Positions 45,797-58,872 of a stretch of DNA of 64,000 nt are shown here, one piece after another (position 1 is the stretch's first letter; every line of letters starts with the position of its first letter). The DNA is taken from assembly GCA_014281115.1 (NCBI GenBank), contig JACONQ010000009.1:558001-622000 (forward strand), in the 5' to 3' direction. The notes under the pieces are model-generated. The model had not been told where the DNA came from, made no database searches, and worked only from the letters and a program-made list of their open reading frames with translations. A program made the position numbers and the translations under genes. This stretch comes from Laburnicola sp. R22_1. Its lineage: Eukaryota > Ascomycota > Dothideomycetes > Pleosporales > Didymosphaeriaceae.

Positions 45797-47300
45797 TTTG
45801 TGCTAGTAATAGGTATAGGTTAGGTTAAAGTTATATAGACTATAGGTTAGATTAGAATTGCATAAACTAGATTATATTAGATCTAACTAATTATATTTTT
45901 ATTAGCTATATGTAATTTTTATAGTAAATTACTATAAAAAATACTCCTATTATTATAGTAGTAATTATTATATTTACTTATTATAGTAAAAGTATAGCTT
46001 TAGTATTAAATATATATATTAAACCTAACTAAGCGCCTTACTATTTACCTAGTATCTATATACTTCTTATAGTACCTATTTACTAACTATATATTCCTAG
46101 CCTATATAATAACTTATTTTATATAAATAGTGTTAATATTAGTATTTAGAGGTATTAGTAATTATTTTATAGTAGGAATAGAGTATTATAAAAAAATACC
46201 TTTAAATATTCTAATTAGAAAAGCCTTTATTACCTTCTAGAGAGTAGCTAGTATAGTAGACTAGAAGCGTATATATTTCTTATCTTTATTTTACACTATT
46301 TTCTTAATAAAGAGCTTAATACTCTTTTAGTACTTTGTAATTTCTTTAGGTATAATAGCTATATATTATTAGAATATATATATAATAAATAGCTATAATA
46401 ATAAGATACTACCTAGCTTCTAGTAGTGCTTTTTTAGTGTAGTAAATAGTATTTTGTAATTATAAGACGCCTTTTACGCAGCCTTAGTAGCTACTTTAGT
46501 ATATTTAAATAGTCTAAAGTATACTATTATCTTAGAAATTAAGGTTATATAGTAATTAAAGCTATAGAGTATTAAAAAAAGTAGCTAGAAGAGTAGTAAG
46601 ATAGAGTAGCTAAATAGATAGTAAGGTAAGTAAAGAAAACACACTAGTGTTATTAGCATCTTACTTATACGTATAGGCCCCTATAGCTACTTTTTATAAT
46701 AATAATAATATTTTTATTATTTCTATAATAGTAACTATAATTATTATATACAATTATTACACCCTATACTATAGCGTCTATTAAAAAAGAGTCTTTTAAC
46801 GTTCTAAAGGGCCTCCTAAGTAATAGTCTATAAATTCTAGCAAATTTTAAGCGTAATAAGTAGGAGGGTCTTACTAAGGTATCTAGTAATTATAGCCTTT
46901 TATTATACTATATACTAATATAAATAAAGCTTTATATCTAGAAATAAAAAGGTTAGTACTATCTTTTTATATTATAAATAAAATAGCTTTTAAAAAGGTT
47001 GCCTTACTAACTGTAAAGTGCTCTTTAAAGGTGCACTTATTAATAGCGCCTATACTATTATATAGAGGTCTTATAATATACTTTATAGTAAAGAAGAAAA
47101 GGTACTAAACTTTACTAGATTAGCTAATTAAGCTATATAATATTAGCTTAAAAAATTTATAATAATAAGAACTACTAACTACTTTCTAAAGTATAAAAGT
47201 ATTAATAGCTTATATAAGAAAACAAAAGCTCATATAGTTCTACTTTAAGAATTAAAAAAGTAGTATATTATTATATTATATTATTATATATTAGTTAATT

Positions 47301-47454
47301 CGGCATGAGGGGCCGATTTGCACGTACTAACGAATAGTTTTCGGCCTAACCTATCTCGCTGCTTTACCTTTTTTAATACGTTTTTAGTATACTCACAGCT
47401 TTTTCTTATAGCATTGTACCGTATACTACAAGGTCTGCGATGTTTCTCTTCCTA
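47301..47454. mobile_element. 154-bp unmutated insertion with 13-bp direct repeats
   Basis: The sequence from cggcatgaggggccgattt to cttccta keeps CpA and CpG and stands out from its RIP-mutated surroundings. It lies between copies of atattagttaatt (47288-47300 and 47455-47467). No inverted termini are seen, so a SINE-like or retro-inserted sequence is possible. Confidence 0.55.
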
Positions 47455-47513
47455 ATATTAGTTAATTAATAAGAAGTAGGCAACTAATTAGATACAAAAC
47501 TAATAGCTATATA

Positions 47514-48645
47514 CATAGCGTTAAATTAACTACCTAGGAGTAGCATAATAAAGGCTTTTATCTTAAATAATATAACAAAGAAAGCAAAGCTCCCTACTTA
47601 GTAATTAAAAAAAGTGTAAAAAGGTAATTATAAAAATACGTATTTAAACTGCTAAGCGAGCTTAGTAGTCTTAGTGTAGGACTACTTCTATAAGCAAAAC
47701 TTTTATAAAGAGGCTACTTAGAACTTTAGTAGAGGAGAGATAAAACTTTAGTGTAGCTATGCTATAGTTATCTATTCTTTTTTACTATTCTAAGTTATAA
47801 ATTACTATCTAAATTATTGAAAATAATATAAGTTAATATATTAATAGATATATACTACTTTGCTAATAAGTAAAATAAAGGTAATATATACTAAATACAC
47901 GTTTATTACTCTATTACTATATTAAGGTTATCCTTAATAAATCTTCTACTATCTCTCTACGTATACCTCTACACCCTACTATCTATGTAGAACTTAATAT
48001 TATTTCTAAAGAAGAACTTACTATTACTAAAAGTACACGCTAAAGATTTATGCTACTACTACCAAGGTAATAATACTAGAGTGCTATTCTATTTATAAGA
48101 TAATTATGTATAGGAGCTTAGTATACCTAACTATTTATAAGGTAATTCTTATATACTAGCTAGATTAATAGCTTATCTAGTTTATAAAAACTAAGAAAAC
48201 TATATTCTTACTTTAGTAGATAAAATTACTCCTTGTTAGTAATAGAATCTAGGAAGAAAGGCAAGAAGTAAAGGATAAAGTATTTATTAATAATCTTTAG
48301 TATAATAAAAGTATTATATAGATTTGCAAGATTCTTCTAGTAGTTATATTAGCTTATTTAAGTAAGTATACTATATAAGTAGCGTGTAAGCGCAGATAAC
48401 TAATAATAGTAGTAGTAATAAGCTAGGTATACTATATACGCTATAAGTAAACCTTATATTAGGACTAGAAGCTTATAGGTATTAGGGGTGCAAGTAAGTT
48501 TAAACTATTATCGCATTACTAGATATGTAAGGTTAGTTTTTAATTAGAATTAGGTGCTATATATAGTAGTATATAATAACCTTCTATCTTAATCTACTTT
48601 AATCTTAAACTAAAAAAATAGATAATAAAAGGTATTTAGTAAGCT
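47514..48645 (-). mobile_element. 1.1-kb LINE/SINE-like insertion, long copy 2, RIP-mutated
   Basis: 1132 bp homologous to 11194-12289 from end to end, flanked by a 16-bp direct repeat aactaatagctatata (47498-47513 and 48646-48661). CpA is far more depleted than in copy 1. Confidence 0.75.
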
Positions 48646-49210
48646 AACTAATAGCTATATATAAGAAGTAGGATAAGATTAAGAATAAAGTTAATTTAAG
48701 GGCCTACTAAGCAGTCTTAGCTAAGTATAAAATTATTACTAGTAAAGAGAAAAGCGCTTCTACACTATAAAGTTGCGTAAGTAAATAAATCTTTAATTAT
48801 AGTAGTATATATAAGAAGCTCTTATGTAATATATATAAAATAGGCCTAAAAAAGCTTAAGACTAATAGCTTTAAGAGTAAAGCTATTTTTTTTGTGAATA
48901 AAACTATATCCCGCAGCTATACTATAGTGAAAGAAAATCTAGCTATAACCTTTTTTGTATATACTAGCTCTGTAAGATAGATACTATATACATATAAAAG
49001 CAAATAGTTTAATTTTCTTTTAATTATGTAATCTGACTATAAAGTACCTATGGGTCTTGGTTAAGACCGGAGTAAAGCTAATAAGAAAAAGTAAAAGAAC
49101 TTTTATAATAGCGTAGGCAATATAGGTCTAACTACTATGAAGCTAGTAATAGTTACTAATAAAAAATAGTTATAAGTTTATTACACTTATTTATTATATA
49201 CCTTTACTAA

Positions 49211-49334
49211 CCTTTTTTTATAATTACCTTTTTTACGCTCTTTTGAATTACTAAGCAGGAGGCTTTGCTTTTTTTATTATGTTATTTAAGGTAAAAGCCT
49301 TTGTCGTCCTACCCCTAGATAGATTAATTAACGC
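49211..49334 (+). mobile_element. 124-bp LINE/SINE-like insertion, short copy, opposite orientation
   Basis: Reverse complement of the shared terminus of the family, flanked by a 16-bp direct repeat tatatacctttactaa (49195-49210 and 49335-49350). Confidence 0.8.
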
Positions 49335-50035
49335 TATATACCTTTACTAATAATTATTAGTTACTATAAGCCTAGTCCTCTTACTAACCTTATTAACTAT
49401 AGTAAGAATAGTATACTTAATAGCAATAAGACGTATATTAAGAGGAATAATAATAAAAAGTATAAAGAGAAAATTAAGGATAATAAAAAATGCTTAAGGC
49501 TTATTTCTAATAGCTACTAAATAGATACAACTAATATTATAAATAAGAATATAGACTTTAAGGGTTATTTAAACTTTAGGGGCTTAGGTATTAAAGAGGG
49601 TTTAAATAATAAGGGGCGTTTAGATAATAAGAGAGGCTTAGGTGCTAAGGGGTTTTAGATACTAAAGGGGACTTAGGTACTAAGGAGGTTTTAGATAATA
49701 ATTAGCACATACAATAAAATAAGCTAAAGTTATAGTTTTACTATAGCTAACTATTATAGCTAATAATTATATACTAGTTACTAAGGATACTACCTATAGT
49801 AGTATAGTAATAAGCTAATTACTACTTAAAACTAACTCTATAATACAGGGCTATATACTAGTTTAGATCTAAAGCTAACTTATTATTAGCACGCTATACA
49901 CTATACACTATTTTTAGCTAACCTTAATATTAGTTTAATACTACTATAGTTAATAATATAGAATTTAGTTTAGCTTATTTTTTTTAAACTACTATTCTCT
50001 TAAATAACTATTGAGCTAGTTATTATATTATATAT

Positions 50036-50215
50036 GGAGGGGCGTATTATGGTGGGTACGGGCGTAAGGTCGTCTAAGTATAGCAGAAGTCTAGATGGTA
50101 AATCTACGCTGTGGTGGGGGACTATAAGCGAGGATTTTAATTTAGAAATAAGCAAAAACTTAGACTCCTTAGCGAGTTCGAATCTCGTCCTCTCCCCCTC
50201 TAGTTTTTAAACACC
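50036..50215 (+). ncRNA. GC-richer island with a tRNA-like T arm (tRNA relic or tRNA-derived SINE)
   Basis: An unmutated patch in RIP-mutated DNA contains gcgag-ttcgaat-ctcgt, a 5-bp stem with a canonical T loop matching a Pol III box B (gttcgaatc), followed by cctctcc, ccc and, after 8 bp, a TTTTT run suitable as a Pol III terminator. Upstream gggggac could pair partly with cctctcc as an acceptor stem, but no clean cloverleaf or box A can be drawn. Confidence 0.35.
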
Positions 50216-50260
50216 AAAAAACCAATCTTTTGTAGATAAGAAGAAAAGTAGCCTAAATAA

Positions 50261-50438
50261 GCTAGTATCTCTAATAATTAAGAAATTTCTAACAATTTGA
50301 GCTAGTCTTAACTAAGTTACTAGATTTAACTTATAGGACGGGAAAGCTATTAGCAAGTATCTCCAATAATTAAGAAATCTTTAACTAGTTACTAGTCTTA
50401 ATAAGTTATTGAGATTTAAACTTATAGGACGAGAAAGT
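50261..50438. repeat. Two-copy tandem repeat, about 90 bp
   Basis: Copies 50261-50352 and 50353-50438 share agtatctc(t/c)aataattaag and acttataggacg(g/a)gaaag. Confidence 0.7.
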
Positions 50439-51911
50439 TAATTAAGGCATATTACTACTTTCTAATTTAGGAAAAACTTTGTAGAAAATTTTAATTTACT
50501 CTTTAGACAGATAATAGGCCACTAGTGTTGGTTTCTCTTAACCCCCTTTAAAGGGCTTTTTTTACTAGGGAAAAGTGCCCCCTGTCTACCTATACGATTT
50601 GCCTGTGGCTGTATTTACTTTACAGAAAATTTAGAAGCAATGGAAACGTTAATAATAATTATATTATTTTATTATACTAATATCCTTAAGTGCTATATTA
50701 AGTGCTATACTTATCTTAAAAATTAATATATAGCCCTATATTAATAAACTAGTTACTTTACTACTAGATACTTTCCTTAGATATAGAATTCTATCCCTAT
50801 ACGCTAATAGGTTAGAAAGTAGAATAATTTATCTTATCTAACGTCCCTCTTTAGACTTTTAAGAGTTAGAAATAGGGAAAAAGATATTTGCTATATAGGA
50901 CGCGTAGTAGTCTAATACTTAATAGGCTAAAGATAAATAAATCTATAACCAATACTAAAGCTTTTACCTTTATATAAGTATTATTTAGACTATATTTTAG
51001 AAAGGCATAAAGTATCCCTCTAGTTATCTATATATATTCTATTTTAACTACAGCTATATACTATAATGCCTAAGCGTTAACTCTACTAGTACCTAGCTAA
51101 TTACTACTAAGCACCTTCTTAACTATATAAGATTCTAAGTATATATATAATAGGATAAGCCTATTTATAAAAGGACTTTTACTTTTTAGTATAAAAAAAG
51201 TATATAGCTATTTTATATTCTACATACTCTTTATAGGTATTTAAAACTAAACTTATATAGATAGTAATTAATAATAACTAGTCCTTTTAAATAGTAAAGC
51301 AATTATTCTTTTAACGCTTTCTTTATTTCTTTAGGCCTAACACTATAATAACTAGCTAATATAAATTCTACTAGATATTCCTAAACAAATTTAATGCTGC
51401 TAAGATAGCTATTCTTAGTAATATTAGTAGGGCAACTAAACTTTCTATCTTACTTAACGCGTAGTCTATAGCTAATTACCTTAGCTTTCTAGCTATTAAT
51501 AATTATTATATTAATAATAGTTAGTAGCTTAAGAAAAAGCTACTTAACTTTATACTAATATATAGTAGCTATACTAGAGTATTAATAGTATTAGAGGTAC
51601 TATAGGTCTTTAAGAATATAGAAACTGCATAAAAGCTTCTAGCTATTATATATAATAATACTAGTAATAATAGCACTCTAGTTTAAAGTGTCTAGCATAA
51701 ACTATTAGAGAAAAATATTACCTAAAACTAAAAGAGAATATAATTCTATATCATATTTATATTATTAACCTTACAGTTTAAGATAATATCTATTACCTTA
51801 AGTTATTAACACCTATTAATCTTAGCTCTAAAGAGATGTTATAGTAGCAATATATAAATAAAATCTAGGCGTAGATATTTATTTTAAATTCCCTTTATAA
51901 GGTATATTAGC

Positions 51912-52040
51912 TATTATTATAGAAAGTTATTATAGAAAGTTATTATAGAAAGTTATTATAGAAAGTTATTATAGAAAGTTATTATAGAAAGTTATTATAG
52001 AAAGTTATTATAGAAAGTTATTATAGAAAGTTATTATAGA
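51912..52040. repeat. Perfect 13-bp satellite, 9 copies
   Basis: The unit agaaagttattat occurs at 51921, 51934, 51947, 51960, 51973, 51986, 51999, 52012 and 52025 without a mismatch, so it expanded recently, after RIP of the region. Confidence 0.9.
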
Positions 52041-53290
52041 CTAACTAGCGCGTAGCTTTATACTATTTGCATTATAATTAACTAGTTACTATAGCAATTT
52101 AAGTAATTCCTTATAACGTATAGTAATATACTACTAAAAAAGCAATTATCTATAATTTATAATATCTAAATAAAATAGAACTTTATATATAATATATATA
52201 AGCACGTACTAAAGCTTTAGGCAAATATTAATATATAGCTAAAGAAGGAGATTATAAGAAAGATAACTAGGAAATTAAACACTTTTACTTATAGTAACAC
52301 TATAAAGGCAGACTTTAAAGACCTTAAGAAACTTTAACTATTAGTCCTAGAATAGTTATATCTTAAGTTAATTACCTCTATACTTTAAAAGTTTAAGAAG
52401 GCTATAAACTTTCTAAGTAAGAACTAGAAACTCTAGATTTTATATATCTAGCTTATATATAACTAGCTCTTTAATTTCTTAAATAAAATAAATAATAAGC
52501 TTATTAAAAAGTTAAATAATATTAGACAGGTAAAAGCTATATAAGCTATAGCTAAGATAGGATAAGAGAAGTTGCACAGGTATTACTTAAAACTAGATAG
52601 AAAAAAAGGTTTCTTATTTAACTATATAATAATATTAAATCTTTTACAAAAGCTTATAGCGTATAAGGTATTATAATTATAGCTATTTATTATAGTTATA
52701 TACTAATAGTTTCTAAAGTACCTTAATTACTATAATAGCCTAATAGCTAAGGACCCTACTTTAGTCTTAAATACTAACCTAAAATAGTTATAAGGTAGTA
52801 AATAGTTTTAAAAGCCTTCTTTACTACTTAGTTTATAGTCTAGTAGCCTCTTTATCTTTAGCTAAAGTTTAGCTATGCTAGATACTAATTATAACTTAGG
52901 CCTAACTTAGATAAAAGAGAAATATACCTAAATACTCGTATAGTTAAAAAGAGTAATAGGTTTAATATACTAGCATAGTAAAAAGTTTATTAAATATTTT
53001 ATCCCTAACTTATATAGGTTATAAAGAATATTCTAGTAGTGTAGATTTTATAGATAGATATTAAGCGCGTTTTTAACACTAGTGAGATATAATTAGGAAT
53101 TAAAAGCACAATCTTACTACTTAAATAATTTAAAAAGTTATAACAGTTAAGTTTATAATAGCTAATAAGCAATTTATAAAATTATTAGATTCTAATATAA
53201 CGAAGAGTAATCTAGGAGATATAGCACTATTAAAAAAAGGGATAATTTATATAAGCTACTAGCTAATAAAAAGACTATTAAAACTATATA

Positions 53291-53385
53291 TACCGATAAA
53301 TTAACTACCTAGGGGAAGCATGATAAAGGCTTTTATCTTAAATAACATAACAAAAAAAAGCGTGAAAATGTGGTTACCAAATACG
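53291..53385 (-). mobile_element. 95-bp LINE/SINE-like insertion, shortest copy
   Basis: It shares ttaactacctagggg..agca and the following atcttaaataacataac with the family and is flanked by a 14-bp direct repeat attaaaactatata (53277-53290 and 53386-53399). The end distal to the shared terminus appears rearranged. Confidence 0.75.
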
Positions 53386-53648
53386 ATTAAAACTATATAA
53401 GGTTCTAAGATTTTAAATAGTAAGCTACTATCTCTTTCTTACTAGGGGCAGCTACTATAAAAGCAGTTAAGCCCTTAGCGCTATTATAATATTAGTAATA
53501 ATAAAACATAATATATATATATATTAATAGTAAAATAGTGTTAATTTTACTTTTACTTAGTCTTTTTTTATATACCTTTACAGAGTAACTAAAGTTACTA
53601 ATTTTATTACTATTAATTTTATATAATATAAGTTATATAACTCTAATA

Positions 53649-53806
53649 AATACTCTAACCTAACTTATACCTAAAAGTCTATATAACTTAACCTAATCTA
53701 TACTTAGAGTCTATGCAACTCTAACCTAACCTATACCTAGGGTCTATACAACTCTAACCCAACCCTATACCTAAGCTAGGTATCCTAAATCTATTTACTA
53801 GCCTAA
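53649..53806. repeat. CTAACC-rich dispersed repeat, copy A
   Basis: Irregular units of ctaacctaac-ctatacc and agtctatgcaactctaac end with ctaaatctatttactagcct. The same ending closes the copy at 63365-63520. Confidence 0.7.
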
Positions 53807-55416
53807 ATAAGACACCGTAAGCACTAGATAGACTTATAGACTTATAGTTAGTATTTAAGTTACTTAAGAGCTATTAGCGTATATAAGTAAGGAAGGTAGG
53901 ATAGTTAATTTAATAATAGTCTTTCCTATAATCTTATATATTTAGACACAACCTATTAAGTAGACTCCTTTTAACTAACTTTAGTAGATAGTCTTAAGTA
54001 TAATACTATCTATTTTATTCTTTATAAAAGCTTTAGCTAGATAAAAAGCTATTAGTAGTAGTGTATATATAAGATAAACACTAGGGTGAAAATTACTATT
54101 AGCTTAAAGTATTAGAATTAGGTTCTTTATTACTAGCTATATACTAATCCTATAGCTACGTATAGCTAAGGAAGCTAATAAGGATATACTTTTACTAAAG
54201 CTAGATAGGTAATATACAAAGAAACTTATTATATTAAGATAGGTAGTACTCTAATAATAGTACGTCTTTTACTAAAATAGTATCTAGTAGATTTTTATAT
54301 ATAACCTTTTAGCTATTAAGCTAAAAGATAGTTTTAATATACTATTAGTAGCTATAAAAAAGTTTATAATGCTAATAAGGTAAAAGCTAGTATCTACCTA
54401 ACTACTATTAATTATAGACAATTTGCTCTATCTAAATTAGGCGCCTACCCTATAACTCTACTAATATCTTCTTTAGGAAGAAATAAGAAGTAATAAACTA
54501 TTCTAGAATTATTAGAAACCTATAGAAAGATAAATACTTCGCTAGTGTACACGTAGCTATACTTTACCCTAAGCTAAACTATATAAAAATATACTTATAT
54601 AATAATAGTAACTATGAGCTATTAGCAGTAGTTCCATAAAGTATCTTTTGTATAACACTAAACTATCTTATTTAGTTTTTTATCTTCTAATTCTTTATTA
54701 ATATACCTAAGTAATAGCTTCTATAAAGGCTTATATTTAGTAGTATAGGCTGTAATGTAAGTGTTTCTATTCTAAATACTAGTACTATATATATAAAACT
54801 AATTAGCTTAAAAATAAAATATTTATACTATGCGGACGTATAATATAACTATTAGTTCTAGATAGTTTTATAAGTTATCTTAGGCCTAGGCCTATAGGCG
54901 TGGTAACTATTATTATAGAGTCCTAGAGATAATTATAGATTTAATATCCTCCTTTAGTTTAGTTTTTAGGCTAAGAGTGTTAGTATAGTTCTTAAACTAT
55001 ACTAAACCTTTAAGTCTAAATATTTATTATAGTATTTATTAGTTGTATAAGCGTTTAATAATAGATATTATAGAGTTATCTATAGTAGAACGCTAGAAGA
55101 GATAAAGATCTAGCTTAGAACTTATTATTTTTAAAAAATAGCTTAGCTAGACTTTTCTAATATGTATAATATATTAAAGTATTACTTTAAAGTAATAGTA
55201 GACCCTATAAGTATATTTTAAATTTCTACCTATTATACTAGAAAATTCTTCTATAAAATAAGCTTTTAGGTTAAAGCTTATTAGTTGCATTTGTAAGGTT
55301 ACTCTAAGTTAATAAGATTATATTAGTCTAGATAGTAAGACTAGTGTAAAGATAGTTATAATAGATGTTAAGAAACTCTAAAAAAGTTATCTTATGTGTT
55401 TTTTCTTTAGCCTTAC

Positions 55417-55563
55417 CTTATATTTACTCTACTACTTTGCGCCTATATTATTCCTCTTTATACCTATATTATTTTTTCTTCTATACCTACTCTACTACTT
55501 CGCGCCTATATTACTTCTCTTTGCGCCTATATTGCTCCTCTTTACGCCTATGTTATTCTTTAA
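55417..55563. repeat. Decayed 21-bp minisatellite, 7 units
   Basis: Units such as gcgcctatattacttctctt repeat every 21 bp. In one plus-strand frame they encode a heptad APILLLF-like repeat, which explains the hydrophobic open frame here; it is not evidence of a gene. Confidence 0.75.
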
Positions 55564-58500
55564 GAAAGAGCTTCTTATAATTAGGCAACTGTTTAGCTAT
55601 AGTAATAATAGTAGGATATCTAGGTAGGTTTATTAATAGTAGCTATTATAGTGGATTTTAGAGCGATAGTAAATAGTAAACTAAAAGATAAATGCTAGCT
55701 AAATACCTTAGACTAGATACTACTTATAATAGGTAAATATAGAGGTTATAAAAGACTAAACGTATCTTATTTATTTTAGTTCTCTTTAGCTTAGCAGCGC
55801 TTAGAGTTTAGTCTAGTTGTTGCGCAGTTACTATAAGTAACTTTAATATTATTATAGGCTATTACACACTCTATACCTATAGTCTAAAAGTAGTATAACT
55901 ATTCTAATTTTAGTAAGCGCTAACTAATTATTAGCAAAGCACGTTTTTTATTTAAGCTAAGAAGATAGTTATATAGAATTAATTAAAACAGCCAAAGAGA
56001 ATAATAGACTTAAAAGAAGTGTACTTTATTATACTATATAGCCTTATTATTCTTAAGATCTCTATATTTCTTTATCCTAGTATATTAGTCTAAACCTCCT
56101 AGATACAGCTCTATAGTATAAAATCTAATTAGTAGTCTCTAAATCTATTATTATTATTAAGTGTCTATAATATTGTTCTAGTTAATTTTGTCCTTTCCTC
56201 TTTAAGCTTCTCTATCTACGCTGCTATATTAGTAATAGTATAGTAAGGTAAATACCTATTTACTAGTAAAAAGATATAATCTTAGCTAGACTAAATTCTA
56301 GCTTTAGTACCTTTACTATAAACTCTTACTCTAAATAAAGCAACTTATAGTTCTCTATAGCTCCTTCTTCTCTAGGTTAATAAAGGGTATACTCTAATTT
56401 ATTATTACAAAATATTAGTTTTTAAGGGTATATTATAGATAAAATAAAATAGCTAATTAATTATATCTTTATTAGCTAGGTAGAGCTTAACCTTTATATT
56501 TATATAGCTAGGACGTATAAGTGCTAAATCTAGGCGCTTAATATAATTAGTTATTATAATTAATAATCTACCTTTAGATAATACTAGGCTATCTAGAATA
56601 TTAAGAAGAGCTAATAGAGATACCTTTCTATTAGTAGGACTATTTTAGCTTATGTTCTAGCTTATATCTATACTACTACTAGGTTTTTAATATATAATAG
56701 TTGTATTAATATTCTTAAAAAGAATAATATAGTACTATAGAAGCTTAGTAAAGAGTGGTTTTAGAAAGTTATTATTTAAACTAAATAGAGTAAGAATATA
56801 AATATCTAAATTAAAGTGCCCTATAATAAAAAGGCAAAGGCTAGATTTTCTAGTTCTAGGTAGTCTATAAAGTAGGTACCCTTATTAATAAGAAAGACTA
56901 TGTTTAGAGTACTAAACTCTAGTTTTAGAGTTTAGAAACTTAGTTACGTTACCTAGTAACTTCTCTTTTAGCTTCCTATTAATAATTATAGTTAATATCT
57001 CTCTCTTAACTATTAACTTAGAAGCTTTCTACCTATCTCTATAGTACTTAAAAATATAAGTTTTGTTCTTAACTAATTCTAAATAGTACTATTAGCACTT
57101 ATTTAAAAGCTTTTAAAGAATAGTAAAATTATGCCTAAAGTATAAAATATAGGCTTCCTCTCTAGTATACTTAAACTCTTCTAGACTTCTTTAGTAATTA
57201 AATATAAATAGATAGTATTTATGCTTAGGGTTATATCTAGCGTTTCTATAGAGGCTTTTATAATATTATAATAAAAATATAGTAAGGCATTAAGTACCTT
57301 ATAAAAATTATTATAGTTATTAGTTAAAGCTTCGCAAAGGCATAAAGTACTTACTAACTTATTATCTCTATTAAGTGCCCTATTTTATACTTAGTATTAT
57401 GCTAAAATACTCTATTAGAGAAAATATATAAAAATATTAATATCTTCTTCTTTATAGAGATTCTACTATTACTAATAAGCCTATAGGACTTTATAAAAGT
57501 TAATAGCTTATTTTATATAGCTAAATAGAGCTATAACTTCTTAAATAACTATTAGGAGTTATCTAGGTAATTAGCTAGCTATTACTACCTCTTTTCTTTA
57601 TTTAAATCTTACTTTCTATATCCTAGTAGTGTATATCTATTATACTATTAATAAGCTAATATAGCTATAAGGCTGCCTAGGGCACTTGCCACTATTACTA
57701 CTATAAGAATTTTAGCTTTTATTTTAGATAGTTATATAAAGTACTTAATATTAAACTAAATAAAAACGAGCCTTTAAGCTTAATTTTTAAACTAGAGGCA
57801 CTAGAAAGCTCTAATAGGTTTAGATATAGAGTAAACAAAGGCTAGTAAAAATATAAAATTAGCTAATAATAGGCTAAAACTAGTATTATTAAAAGCCTCC
57901 TAGCGCTAATAAAAACTAAATAAGACCCTAGTTATATATTAATTTTGCTAAGTTAGTAAACTAGGGCCTTTCTAACGTTCTAAACTAGCGGAACTAAATA
58001 TAACCTAAAATAAAACCTTTGCCTACTAGAAGTAGGTACTTTTATTCTAAAGCCCTGTGTAGTGTAAATAACTTACTAATAATAGCCTATAGAATATATT
58101 ATATAAGAGTACTACTAATACTCTTAATAATATTATTATTACTATCTATACTATATACTTTACTTTTCTCCTACTCTTATATTATAATAGCTCTACTTTA
58201 AGAGTAACTATAATACTATTCTCTATACTACCCCTAACTTATATCTCCCTAATTATATATGCCTAGTAATATACCTATTCTAATTCTAATAGGTTTTAGC
58301 TATAACTATGTTTAGAATTTAGTAAGAGTTAAGAAATAAGAACTAAAAACTAGATATTAACTAGAAAGCATAAAATAGAAAATAGAAATATGCTAATAAG
58401 TAGAAGCTTACTATTATAATTAAAGGCCTAGAATTAGGCACCTTAACTAGAAACGTAGACTTTAGTTATACCTAAATCTCTTCTTAAAAAGCCTATAAAA

Positions 58501-58872
58501 TTATAACACTATACTATATTCTACTAACCTCCTTACTATTATTATTTATAGTCTTCTACTTATTATTAAAACACTTACCTATAGTCTATAAAATATTCTT
58601 AATTTTTCTTTCATTTCTTCTACTACTTATATATACGCTAAATTTAATAAATTATTCTAATAGGGTTTTAGAAAAAGAATATATATTTCTATCTAATAGC
58701 AATAATTAGATATCAAGGTTAAATTAAATATATATTATTAAGGCGCACTATAGCTTTTTATAGCACGCCCTTCTATCTATAAAAATAATATTAGGTACGC
58801 CTAACTAATAGCGTACCAGCTACACCTGCACCTAACTGCAGCGTTCTTGCGCCAAAACCACAGCGGTAAGCG

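Larger units (their letters stand above)
44966..47287. other. RIP-degraded AT-rich DNA with small repeats
   Basis: No recognisable gene. It holds a 21-bp tandem array (45371-45462) and a hairpin (45722-45796). Confidence 0.5.
49351..53276. other. RIP-degraded AT-rich DNA
   Basis: Apart from the small features listed separately nothing intact is visible. 50520-50640 is a less mutated patch (with cccccttta-aaggg) of unknown origin. A plus-strand stretch at about 52220-53100 is protein-like with RIP-type stops, unidentified. Confidence 0.45.
53400..58800. other. RIP-degraded AT-rich DNA
   Basis: No gene recognised on either strand. Near 54826-54850 the text YYADV followed by a stop could be a decayed YADD reverse-transcriptase motif of a LINE, but its context is unreadable. 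Open frames at 55365-55627 come from a minisatellite. Confidence 0.45.

Noticed and set aside
47516..49336. A 1.8-kb DNA transposon with 125-bp inverted terminal repeats
   Set aside because: The two inverted copies each have their own perfect flanking direct repeats (47498/48646 and 49195/49335), so they are independent insertions in opposite orientation.
55365..55627. Hydrophobic membrane-protein-like ORFs
   Set aside because: They result from a 21-bp minisatellite read in frame (heptad repeats).
58019..58201. Short hydrophobic ORF
   Set aside because: Typical chance frame in AT-rich RIP DNA; no start context or homology.
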